A program made the position numbers and the translations under genes. A stretch of 29,034 nt of DNA, from contig CAKPCM010000008.1 of the NCBI GenBank assembly GCA_934141615.1, positions 1 to 29,034 on the forward strand. Direction: 5' to 3'. Positions 7,487 through 13,216 of this stretch are shown piece after piece. The notes beneath the pieces are model-generated. The model did not search any database. It worked only from the letters and a program-made list of their open reading frames with translations, and was not told the DNA's origin. Positions within the stretch are counted from its first letter, which is position 1, and every line of letters begins with the position of its first letter. This DNA is from an uncultured Bacilli bacterium (GTDB lineage Bacteria; Bacillota_I; Bacilli_A; RF39; UBA660).

Positions 7487-7500
7487 GGAGTTAGTGCTAA
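7474..7500. promoter_or_regulatory. CIRCE operator (HrcA binding site)
   Basis: TTAGCACTG (7474-7482), 9-base spacer, TAGTGCTAA (7492-7500). The CIRCE consensus is TTAGCACTC-N9-GAGTGCTAA; 16 of 18 arm bases match, only the innermost base of each arm differs. It covers the -35 of the htpG promoter. HrcA itself is not in the window. Confidence 0.9.
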
Positions 7501-7525
7501 TAAAATTATTAAAAATAATTAAAGG

Positions 7526-7560
7526 GTCAAAAAAAATTAAGAACTTTTCGCTCTTAATTT
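7526..7560 (-). terminator. Terminator of the lipoprotein gene
   Basis: On the minus strand AAATTAAGA (7552-7560) pairs with TCTTAATTT (7534-7542), followed by a T run (complement of 7529-7536). The first stem base overlaps the stop codon of the lipoprotein gene. Confidence 0.82.
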
Positions 7561-8108
7561 TAGTATAATCCGTGTAATTTAGATATATCATCACTTGATA
7601 ATTCATCTACGGTCCATATTCCAGCTTTCTTAGTTAAAGAAAGATCTATAGTATGAGTTGTTGTATCTTTTACGTCTTGCATTTTTTCTATTTTATAATC
7701 CATATATTTTTCTTCAGAGAATTTACCATCTTGGTCATTAAATTTTTCTGGATTGTTTTTTAATTCTTCTTCAGCTTTTAAAATTGCACTGCGATAATTA
7801 AGTACCGTAACTTCAGTGGTTACCGTTGCAGTATCGTCTTTTACCTTAGTATCTTTTATTACGTAAGCAAACTGGTCATATTGTTTTTCCATTAGCTTTT
7901 GATACTTCATTTTTTGGTCATTTGTTAAATCTTCGTTTTCTATTGTTTCTTTAAGCTGAGTTATTATGTTATCGTCTTTAGCTCTATATTTTTCAAAGAA
8001 TGTTTCTACTGCTTCGTCTGGCTTATTATCGTTAATTGCACAACTGCATCCAGTAAAAAGTAATAATGCACATAAAACTACTAATACCGTTTTAATACCA
8101 TTTTTCAT
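7560..8108 (-). CDS. Putative lipoprotein, unknown function
   Basis: A 182-residue protein with a lipoprotein signal peptide: short basic start 'MKNGIK', hydrophobic core 'TVLVVLCALLLF' and lipobox 'FTGC' with the acylated cysteine at residue 21. The mature part is hydrophilic and lysine/aspartate rich, with helices around 'DEAVETFFEKYRAKDD', a strand-rich middle 'TATVTTEVTVLNY' and an end 'AGIWTVDELSSDD'. This layout resembles small NTF2-like or DUF4878-type secreted lipoproteins, but I cannot assign a family. It would sit on the outer face of the membrane. AAGGAGG lies 9 bases before ATG. It follows the DUF3603-like gene by 51 bases in the same direction. Confidence 0.75.
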   Translation of the reverse strand: MKNGIKTVLVVLCALLLFTGCSCAINDNKPDEAVETFFEKYRAKDDNIITQLKETIENEDLTNDQKMKYQKLMEKQYDQFAYVIKDTKVKDDTATVTTEVTVLNYRSAILKAEEELKNNPEKFNDQDGKFSEEKYMDYKIEKMQDVKDTTTHTIDLSLTKKAGIWTVDELSSDDISKLHGLY

Positions 8109-8159
8109 CTATTTTTTCCTCCTTCTGGTATTAACTTGGCATATAAAATTATTTTTATA

Positions 8160-8792
8160 CTAATTTTTTAAAACTTTGATTAGTGTTTTTAGGGTTTCTA
8201 TCACGTTTAAATTAGCTTTTAGAACCTCATTTTTTAAGTTTTTATAAGCTTTTTCATTATCTTCTTCCGACTTGTTAAAGCACTCAAAATACATGTATTT
8301 TATTTCATCGCTTTTTTTATTTTCGTATATTTTATCTAAATATTTTGATAAAAGTAAAACTATTTTTGTCTCACGTCTTGTAAGACCACTTATTTTTTTT
8401 GATTTTTTAATAACGTTATAATCTATTTCTTTTAATGGTTCATCTTCTTTTAAAACGTCCTCTTCCTCATCAAATAAAAGCTTACTTTTTCCTATTATCT
8501 CTCCATTATCGTTAAGCAAAATTGAAAGTGCCACATCATCGTTATAAATTACGCAAGCGTATTTAACTTTTTTTACAGTTCTTCCAAAAAAGATTTCTGT
8601 TTTATCTTTTATTTGATCTAAAAAGTTTTTTGAAACTACAGCATCATTATAGAAAATGTCATAAAGCGTGCTATCACTAACTTTTATAGAGGGCATTTTT
8701 TTTACGTGTTTTACGTCATCTTCTTTATTCCACTCATAAAATTCATACGGAATTTTTTTAAAATTAACTAAAATATCATAAATGTTTTTCAT
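8160..8792 (-). CDS. DUF3603-like hypothetical protein
   Basis: A soluble 210-residue protein. The N-terminal pattern 'YDILVNFKKIPYEFYEWNKEDDVKHVKKMPSIKV', a middle 'KYACVIYNDDVALSILLNDNGEIIGKSKLLFDEEED' and a helical, lysine/glutamate-rich C-terminal part resemble the DUF3603 family of Bacilli. That family shares an 'F.EWRK.D.' stretch, a 'DYACIVTDG...AFD..G....KSRL' strand pair and an acidic patch. No function is known to me. The start ATG has AAGGAG seven bases upstream and lies 17 bases inside the end of the upstream membrane-protein gene, which suggests translational coupling. Family call by pattern memory, not by search. Confidence 0.55.
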   Translation of the reverse strand: MKNIYDILVNFKKIPYEFYEWNKEDDVKHVKKMPSIKVSDSTLYDIFYNDAVVSKNFLDQIKDKTEIFFGRTVKKVKYACVIYNDDVALSILLNDNGEIIGKSKLLFDEEEDVLKEDEPLKEIDYNVIKKSKKISGLTRRETKIVLLLSKYLDKIYENKKSDEIKYMYFECFNKSEEDNEKAYKNLKNEVLKANLNVIETLKTLIKVLKN

Positions 8793-9006
8793 TTTTTTCT
8801 CCTTTATTTAAAATAGATAAATTAATGAGTATGAATCCTACCAAAAGGTAGTAAAACTCGGGTAATTTAACTATATAGCTTATGTATTCTTTAAAATTAT
8901 ACCCAAAAGTAAATAAATTTATGTACAAAATCATTGTCGAAAAACCAAGTACCATAAGTCCGAAACCTGTTATAAATAAAAAAATCTTTAAAGTTATTTT
9001 AATCAC
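8776..9006 (-). CDS. Small two-helix membrane protein, unknown
   Basis: At most 76 residues, with two hydrophobic segments (about residues 6-30, 'IFLFITGFGLMVLGFSTMIL', and 50-66, 'FYYLLVGFILINLSIL') and a basic tail 'NKGEKNEKHL'. I do not recognise a family. The start is uncertain: AGGTGAT (9002-9008) includes the GTG that opens the frame, so that GTG would lie inside the only visible ribosome binding site. At normal spacing the codon is ATA (8998-9000). The reading frame ends in TGA 17 bases inside the DUF3603-like gene, with which it probably forms an operon. Confidence 0.5.
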   Translation of the reverse strand: MIKITLKIFLFITGFGLMVLGFSTMILYINLFTFGYNFKEYISYIVKLPEFYYLLVGFILINLSILNKGEKNEKHL

Positions 9007-9042
9007 CTATTAAATAATATTTATTTTAATCCAAAATTAGTA

Positions 9043-9048
9043 TATAAT
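9043..9048 (+). promoter_or_regulatory. -10 element of the uppP promoter
   Basis: TATAAT at 9043-9048, 25 bases before the start codon. No convincing -35 is visible at 16-18 bases upstream, so this is a partial promoter call. Confidence 0.4.
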
Positions 9049-9072
9049 GTAATAGATAAATAGGAGGATATA

Positions 9073-9888
9073 ATGAACATTATAAAAGTTTTACAATACG
9101 TATTTTTAGGTATATTACAAGGTTTTACTGAGCCTATTCCAATATCGTCTAGTGGACACCTTTTAATAGCTAAAAAGTTATTTAATTTTAAGATGCTTAG
9201 TGACATGAACTTTGAAATAGTTGTTAACTTTGGTTCTTTTTTAGCAATTGTATTTTTATATAGAAAAGAAATAATAAAGATAATATCACACTTTTTTGGT
9301 TATTTAAAAACTAAGAAGAACGAATACAAAGAAAATTATAAGTATGCTTGGTTAATAGTTATAGGAACCATCCCAGCAGGACTTTTCGGAATAATATTTA
9401 AAGATAAAATAGATTTGTTATCTAACAATGTTAAACTAGTTGGAATTGCTCTTTTAATTACGGCACTTGCGTTATTTTTAATAAAGGACTTTAAGGGTAA
9501 GAAGGATAAAAAAGATTTATCGGTAATGGATGCTATAACGGTTGGATTATTTCAAGTAGTAGCTTTATTTCCAGGAATTTCTAGAAGTGGTTCAACGGTA
9601 GTTGGTGCAATGACTCGTGATTTCAAAAGGGATGCAGCAGTTAATTACTCGTTTATGCTTTACTTACCTATTAGCATGGCAACCATGGCTTTAGGTGTTA
9701 AGGATTTAATTAACACGCCAAATATAGGTGAACTTGTAATGCCATACACACTTGGTATGGTAGCAAGTTGCATTGTAACTTATTTCAGTGCTAAATGGTT
9801 TATTAACATAATGAAAAAAGGAAAATTAGGATACTTCGCTTTGTATTGTTTAATAGTAGGTATACTTGTTATATTGTTTGTAAAATAA
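9073..9888 (+). CDS. uppP: Undecaprenyl-diphosphate phosphatase UppP (BacA)
   Basis: An integral membrane phosphatase that recycles undecaprenyl pyrophosphate to the carrier lipid for peptidoglycan precursors. It is often linked to bacitracin tolerance. The 271 residues show the two family motifs, 'GILQGFTEPIPISSSGHL' (residues 14-31, with the conserved glutamate) and 'FPGISRSGSTVVGAM' (about residues 170-184). About eight hydrophobic helices are present. Length is typical. AGGAGG lies six bases upstream of ATG. It is a single plus-strand gene between two minus-strand groups, ended by a bidirectional terminator. Confidence 0.96.
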   Translation: MNIIKVLQYVFLGILQGFTEPIPISSSGHLLIAKKLFNFKMLSDMNFEIVVNFGSFLAIVFLYRKEIIKIISHFFGYLKTKKNEYKENYKYAWLIVIGTIPAGLFGIIFKDKIDLLSNNVKLVGIALLITALALFLIKDFKGKKDKKDLSVMDAITVGLFQVVALFPGISRSGSTVVGAMTRDFKRDAAVNYSFMLYLPISMATMALGVKDLINTPNIGELVMPYTLGMVASCIVTYFSAKWFINIMKKGKLGYFALYCLIVGILVILFVK

Positions 9889-9916
9889 AAAGACCTTAAG
9901 CCCAAGGTCTTTTTTA
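9885..9916. terminator. Bidirectional terminator between uppP and the 33-residue ORF
   Basis: Stem AAGACCTT (9890-9897) pairs with AAGGTCTT (9904-9911) with a 6-base loop. A T run follows on the plus strand (9910-9915) and, read on the minus strand, TTTTTATTTT follows the other side, so both converging genes can be terminated here. Confidence 0.88.
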
Positions 9917-9917
9917 G

Positions 9918-10019
9918 TTATAATAAAATACCAATTATTATAACAATAATAAGTAGTACTATTGATATAACTATCTTTTTTATTACACTTTTCTTTTCTT
10001 CTTCAGTTAGATTATCCAT
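9918..10019 (-). CDS. 33-residue single-span membrane peptide
   Basis: A short reading frame of 34 codons with ATG at 10019 and TAA at 9918-9920. The product begins MDNLTEEEKKSVIKK and then forms one uninterrupted hydrophobic helix of isoleucine, valine and leucine to the end. This is a charged N-terminus with a single membrane span and no C-terminal tail. AGGAGG lies 8 bases upstream of ATG and the terminator starts right after the stop, so the gene has all the signals of a real small protein. It follows holA by 57 bases. Family and function unknown; a toxin-like or regulatory membrane peptide is possible but unsupported. Confidence 0.7.
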   Translation of the reverse strand: MDNLTEEEKKSVIKKIVISIVLLIIVIIIGILL

Positions 10020-10076
10020 AAAGTAAGCCTCCTTGATTATAAATTAATATTATCATAAATATATAAAAACTTCAAC

Positions 10077-11012
10077 TTAAAGGTGTAAAAGAAAATTTTC
10101 TAAACCGACCGCCTTATCTACTTTACCAGTTTTAATTTCATAGTCTAAATTATGAAGTTTTTTTAATATATCTTTTAATTCAAAGTCCGGGTAGTTAGTT
10201 TCTAAAGCAAGTTTTACGCGGTATGGATGAACCTTTAAAGTGCTTGCTATATCTTTACTCATAAAGCCTTCTTTAGATAGTAGCTTACTTTGGTATACAA
10301 GTGTAAACTGGCTTGCTAAAAGTGCAATTATTTTAATTGGTTCTTCTTTTAGAATCATTAAATCATTATAGCAAGAAAAAATCTTTTTAAAATCCTTTTT
10401 CATAATTGCATCGCTTAAATCAAAAACGTTATCATTAAAACCCTTACTACTTATGTTTAAAATGTCTTCTATAAAAATTTCTTTATCAGTATCTTTATAA
10501 ATAATCATTTTATTTATTTCACTAAGTAATATATCAACGTTTTTACCTACGTAATCGACAAAGTAAGAGGCTGTTTTATAGTCTATTTTATAGCCGCTAC
10601 CCAAAAATTCATTCATGATAAACTTTGGTAAATCTTTCGTATCAATCATATCTTTATGAATTACGGTTACGTTTTTCTTTAGTAGTTTAACTATTTTTTT
10701 TCTTTCATCCAATTTATCTTGAACAACGGTCAAAATTACTATATTATCGTGATTTTCAGCATTAACATAACTTGTTAGGTAATCTATATCATGGTTAACA
10801 CTTGTATTTGCACCCGTTAAAAATAATGCATTTTCTCCTATTACAACTTTTTTATCCCCAAATAAAGACATGCAAGATGCTTCTTCTATTACCTCGCTTA
10901 CATTATCCACCAATAAATCATACTTTACAACATCTGTTATACCACTTATTATTTTATCTATTTCTCTTTTAATTAACCCGTAATCGTTCCCATATATCAA
11001 ATAAGTATTCAT
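10077..11012 (-). CDS. holA: DNA polymerase III subunit delta
   Basis: The delta subunit of the clamp loader opens the beta sliding clamp. The 311 residues match the family: an N-terminal 'YLIYGNDYGLIKREIDKII', the middle 'SLFGDKKVVIGENALFL', a stretch with 'FDLSDAIMKKDFKKIFSCYNDLM', and the C-terminal collar helices 'LKVHPYRVKLALETN' and 'LDYEIKTGKVDKAVGLENFLLHL'. The 'Y.vk.a...a..f' and 'D..iKtG..d...al' patterns are usual for HolA in Firmicutes. I start it at ATG 11012 (AGGTGG five bases upstream) rather than at the GTG nine bases earlier that overlaps this site. It lies downstream of rplT, as a separate gene after a terminator. Confidence 0.9.
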   Translation of the reverse strand: MNTYLIYGNDYGLIKREIDKIISGITDVVKYDLLVDNVSEVIEEASCMSLFGDKKVVIGENALFLTGANTSVNHDIDYLTSYVNAENHDNIVILTVVQDKLDERKKIVKLLKKNVTVIHKDMIDTKDLPKFIMNEFLGSGYKIDYKTASYFVDYVGKNVDILLSEINKMIIYKDTDKEIFIEDILNISSKGFNDNVFDLSDAIMKKDFKKIFSCYNDLMILKEEPIKIIALLASQFTLVYQSKLLSKEGFMSKDIASTLKVHPYRVKLALETNYPDFELKDILKKLHNLDYEIKTGKVDKAVGLENFLLHL

Positions 11013-11039
11013 ATCTACCACCTAAAAACATTATACAAT

Positions 11040-11064
11040 AAAAAAAGAAACTATGCTAGTTTCT
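11040..11064 (-). terminator. Terminator of infC-rpmI-rplT, containing the rplT stop codon
   Basis: On the minus strand AGAAACTA (11057-11064) pairs with TAGTTTCT (11046-11053) over a 3-base loop, followed by a run of T (complement of 11040-11046). The TAG stop codon of rplT (11051-11053) forms part of the downstream arm. Confidence 0.88.
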
Positions 11065-11620
11065 CTAATAATTCAGCCTTTTTCATTGAAGTGTATCCTT
11101 CGATACCCTTTTCTTTAGCCATCTTCTTAAGTTCTGCAACTGTTAATTTTGATATATCGCTACTTTCTTCCTTTTTAGAAGCAGCTTTTTTAGTTTCTTT
11201 CTTTTCTTCTTTTACTTCTTTTTTAGCAGTTTTAACTTCTGCTTTTGCTTCCTTAGGCATTTTTCCTTCTAAAGCATCTTTTGCAACATTAACTAATTGA
11301 GTGAATGTTTTAGGTTCGTTAATTGCTATTTCAGAAAGCATTTTACGGTTTATAGTAACACCTGCTTTTGATAATCCGTTTATGAATTTTGAATAACTAA
11401 TTTCGTTTTCACGGCATGCAGCGTTGATACGTACTATCCATAATTTTCTGAAGTTACGTTTATTTTGCTTTCTATCTCTGTATGCATATACGTATGAATG
11501 CATTACTTGTTCTTTTGCAGTTTTGAATAATCTATGTTTGCTACCAAAGTAACCTTTAGCTTGTTTTAATACCTTTTTACGACGTGCTTTTGTTACAGCA
11601 CCATTTTTTACTCTTGCCAT
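11051..11620 (-). CDS. rplT: Ribosomal protein L20 with a C-terminal Rho_N/SAP-like extension
   Basis: L20 is an early-assembly 50S protein binding 23S rRNA and, in Firmicutes, represses its own operon through the leader RNA. Residues 1-120 are a complete L20: 'ARVKNGAVTKARRKKVLKQAKGY', 'RDRKQNKRNFRKLWIVRINAA', 'YSKFINGLSKAGVTINRKMLSEIA'. The usual protein ends at about 118 residues, but this one continues to 189. A lysine/alanine/glutamate linker (121-153) is followed by a folded-looking segment with 'LTVAELKKMAKEKGIEGYT' (159-177), the pattern of the Rho N-terminal/SAP-like helical motif that binds nucleic acid. AAGGAGG precedes ATG. Last gene of infC-rpmI-rplT. Confidence 0.95.
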   Translation of the reverse strand: MARVKNGAVTKARRKKVLKQAKGYFGSKHRLFKTAKEQVMHSYVYAYRDRKQNKRNFRKLWIVRINAACRENEISYSKFINGLSKAGVTINRKMLSEIAINEPKTFTQLVNVAKDALEGKMPKEAKAEVKTAKKEVKEEKKETKKAASKKEESSDISKLTVAELKKMAKEKGIEGYTSMKKAELLEKLA

Positions 11621-11648
11621 TATTTATTTCCTCCTTAATTCCTATATA

Positions 11649-11852
11649 CTATAAAGTATCAATTATTCTCTTTAATCTGTTTGAATCTGCCTTACTTAAA
11701 GCTGATTTAGCTCTTTTTGTTCTGTTAAATGCAGAAGTTTTGCTACCAGTGTTATGTCTTGAACCTGGATGTCCTACTGTGATAGAACCACTTTGTCTTA
11801 CATTTAAAACTTTTTTAGTACCCTTATGAGTCTTTTGTGTTTTCTTTGCCAT
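11649..11852 (-). CDS. rpmI: Ribosomal protein L35
   Basis: A 50S ribosomal protein. The basic 67-residue sequence fits L35: 'KTHKGTKKVLNVRQSGSI', 'GSRHNTGSKTSAFNRTKRA', 'LSKADSNRLKRII'. Typical bacterial L35 is 64-66 residues. AGGAGG lies 8 bases upstream of ATG. It sits between infC (13-base gap) and rplT (28-base gap), the classic infC-rpmI-rplT order, so it is co-transcribed and should share the control exerted at the infC leader. Confidence 0.94.
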   Translation of the reverse strand: MAKKTQKTHKGTKKVLNVRQSGSITVGHPGSRHNTGSKTSAFNRTKRAKSALSKADSNRLKRIIDTL

Positions 11853-11865
11853 AATATAATTCCTC

Positions 11866-12423
11866 CTATTTCTTAACTGGGCTAAGCATAGCCATCATAT
11901 TTCTTCCATCAAGTGTTGGAGCACTTTCTAATGTCCCAACCTCTTTTAATTCATCTGCAAATCTTAGTAATACTTCTTTACCTTTATCGGTAAATTGCAT
12001 TTCACGTCCTCTAAAACGTATGGATAATTTGATTTTATGACCTTTTTCTAAATATTTTTTTGCATTATTTAACTTAGTGTTAAAGTCATGTACATCAATG
12101 TTTGGTGATAGACGGTATTCCTTCATTTCGGCATTATTTTCTTTTTGCCTTTTTTGTGATTCTTTTTGCTTTTTCTTCTTTTCGTATTTGAACTTATTAT
12201 AGTCCATTAACTTACATACAGGATTTTCTCCGTTATTGATTAAAACTAAATCAAATCCAGCATAAGAAGCAAGCGTTAAAGCCTCATCCTTTGATTTAAT
12301 ACCAAGTTGTTCACCATTTGGGCCAATTACAAGCATTTGTTTTGCTCTTATTTGTTCATTAATTGGCATGTCTTTTTCTTTTGCTATATCAAGCACCTCC
12401 AAAATAAAAAGTGAATACGACAT
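11866..12423 (-). CDS. infC: Translation initiation factor IF-3 (start uncertain: ATG 12423 or AUA 12387)
   Basis: IF-3 binds the 30S subunit, prevents premature 50S joining and rejects non-AUG start codons. The sequence is typical: 'INEQIRAKQMLVIGPNGEQLGI', 'CKLMDYNKFKYEKKKKQKE', 'RLSPNIDVHDFNTKLNNAKKYLEKG', 'IRFRGREMQF', ending 'GRNMMAMLSP'. The longest frame begins at ATG 12423 with AAGGTGG upstream. This adds about 12 residues that IF-3 proteins do not have. A stronger GGAGGTG (12394-12400) is followed 8 bases later by the in-frame codon AUA (12385-12387), giving the normal N-terminus. AUU-type starts on infC are a known self-regulation device in E. coli and Bacillus, so AUA 12387 may be the true start. 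Confidence 0.95.
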   Translation of the reverse strand: MSYSLFILEVLDIAKEKDMPINEQIRAKQMLVIGPNGEQLGIKSKDEALTLASYAGFDLVLINNGENPVCKLMDYNKFKYEKKKKQKESQKRQKENNAEMKEYRLSPNIDVHDFNTKLNNAKKYLEKGHKIKLSIRFRGREMQFTDKGKEVLLRFADELKEVGTLESAPTLDGRNMMAMLSPVKK

Positions 12424-12436
12424 TAGTATCCACCTT

Positions 12437-12545
12437 AAAAAACGCTTGTTTATTTATCTATTTTTACTTGGCGTTTAACCCACTTGCCTGATTGCTAGTC
12501 GGGTGAGATGAATACTCGTCTTCTTTCCTTCATATCAAAATTACT
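12437..12545 (-). promoter_or_regulatory. Structured leader of the infC operon (probable L20 leader with attenuator)
   Basis: The transcript from the promoter at 12552-12580 has a leader of about 100 bases before the first start codon. It contains an ACCC/GGGT pairing around 12473-12505. At its end AAACGC (about 12467-12472) can pair with GCGTTT just before a six-T run (complement of 12437-12442), an attenuator-like element. Firmicutes infC-rpmI-rplT operons are known to be repressed by L20 binding such a leader (Rfam RF00558). Identity with that family is inferred from position and layout. Confidence 0.6.
12495..12533 (-). CDS. Possible 12-residue leader peptide of the infC operon
   Basis: ATG at 12533 is preceded at 9 bases by AGGAGT and opens a 12-codon frame ending in TAG (12495-12497), encoding MKERRRVFISPD. 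The stop codon falls in the leader stem region, where a stalled or passing ribosome could change folding. Three consecutive arginine codons (AGA AGA CGA) are notable. It may only be chance within a conserved RNA structure. Confidence 0.3.
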   Translation of the reverse strand: MKERRRVFISPD

Positions 12546-12551
12546 CCTATA

Positions 12552-12580
12552 GTATACAACATATTTTATTATATTGCAAG
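12552..12580 (-). promoter_or_regulatory. Promoter of infC-rpmI-rplT
   Basis: On the minus strand TTGCAA (12575-12580), 17 bases, TATACT (12552-12557). The -35 matches four of six consensus bases and the -10 five of six. Transcription should start near 12545. Confidence 0.65.
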
Positions 12581-12595
12581 AGATTTTATTACGTT

Positions 12596-13216
12596 TTATC
12601 TTAAACTCTCTATTTGTTTTTCATAGTCTTTTTCATTCGTAACATAAGAACCTGAAACTACCATATCACATCCTGCTGTTTTACACATGTTAATGGTATC
12701 TTTATTAACACCACCATCAATGCTTATGATTAAATCTTTAGGTGCAACTTTTTTTAATTGCTTTATCTTACTTATTACTTCTTTTTTAAAGGTTTGACCG
12801 CCGGAGCCTGGAGTAACACTCATAAACAAAACTAAATCTATATCATTTATATAAGGAATAAGCTTTTCTATGCTAGTTTCTGGATTTATTGCAAGACCTA
12901 CTTTTGTTTTGCTTTCCTTAACATATTTAATCAAGCTTGAGTCTTTTATTATTTCTACGTGAAACGTAAGTAAATATGGCTTAAGGGTTAAGTATTTTTT
13001 TATCATGCTATAATCTTGCACCATCATATGAACATCAAGTCTTTTTTTGGAAAGTTGTGCTGCCTTTTTATAGTCATCAAACAAAAAGGCTTTATTTTCA
13101 ACAAACTTTCCGTCCATTACGTCAACATGAAGAAAGTCCGCGCTTGATTCATTGACTTTTTTTATAGCATAATCTAATCTATTACATTCTTTTAATATTG
13201 ATACAGAAACCTTCAT
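12596..13216 (-). CDS. rpe: Ribulose-phosphate 3-epimerase
   Basis: Interconverts ribulose 5-phosphate and xylulose 5-phosphate in the pentose phosphate pathway; a cytosolic metal-dependent TIM barrel. The 206 residues carry the catalytic and metal motifs 'HVDVMDGKFV' (Asp near 34), 'LDVHMMV' (His), 'TFHVE', 'LFMSVTPGSGGQTF' and 'ISIDGGVN' (second catalytic Asp). 'SGSYV' forms the phosphate site. It is slightly shorter than the usual 215-220. Its ATG overlaps the TGA stop of rsgA (ATGA, 4 bases), so translation is coupled. It is the last gene of rlmN-prpC-prkC-rsgA-rpe; I see no strong terminator after it, so some read-through into the infC region is possible. Confidence 0.95.
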   Translation of the reverse strand: MKVSVSILKECNRLDYAIKKVNESSADFLHVDVMDGKFVENKAFLFDDYKKAAQLSKKRLDVHMMVQDYSMIKKYLTLKPYLLTFHVEIIKDSSLIKYVKESKTKVGLAINPETSIEKLIPYINDIDLVLFMSVTPGSGGQTFKKEVISKIKQLKKVAPKDLIISIDGGVNKDTINMCKTAGCDMVVSGSYVTNEKDYEKQIESLR

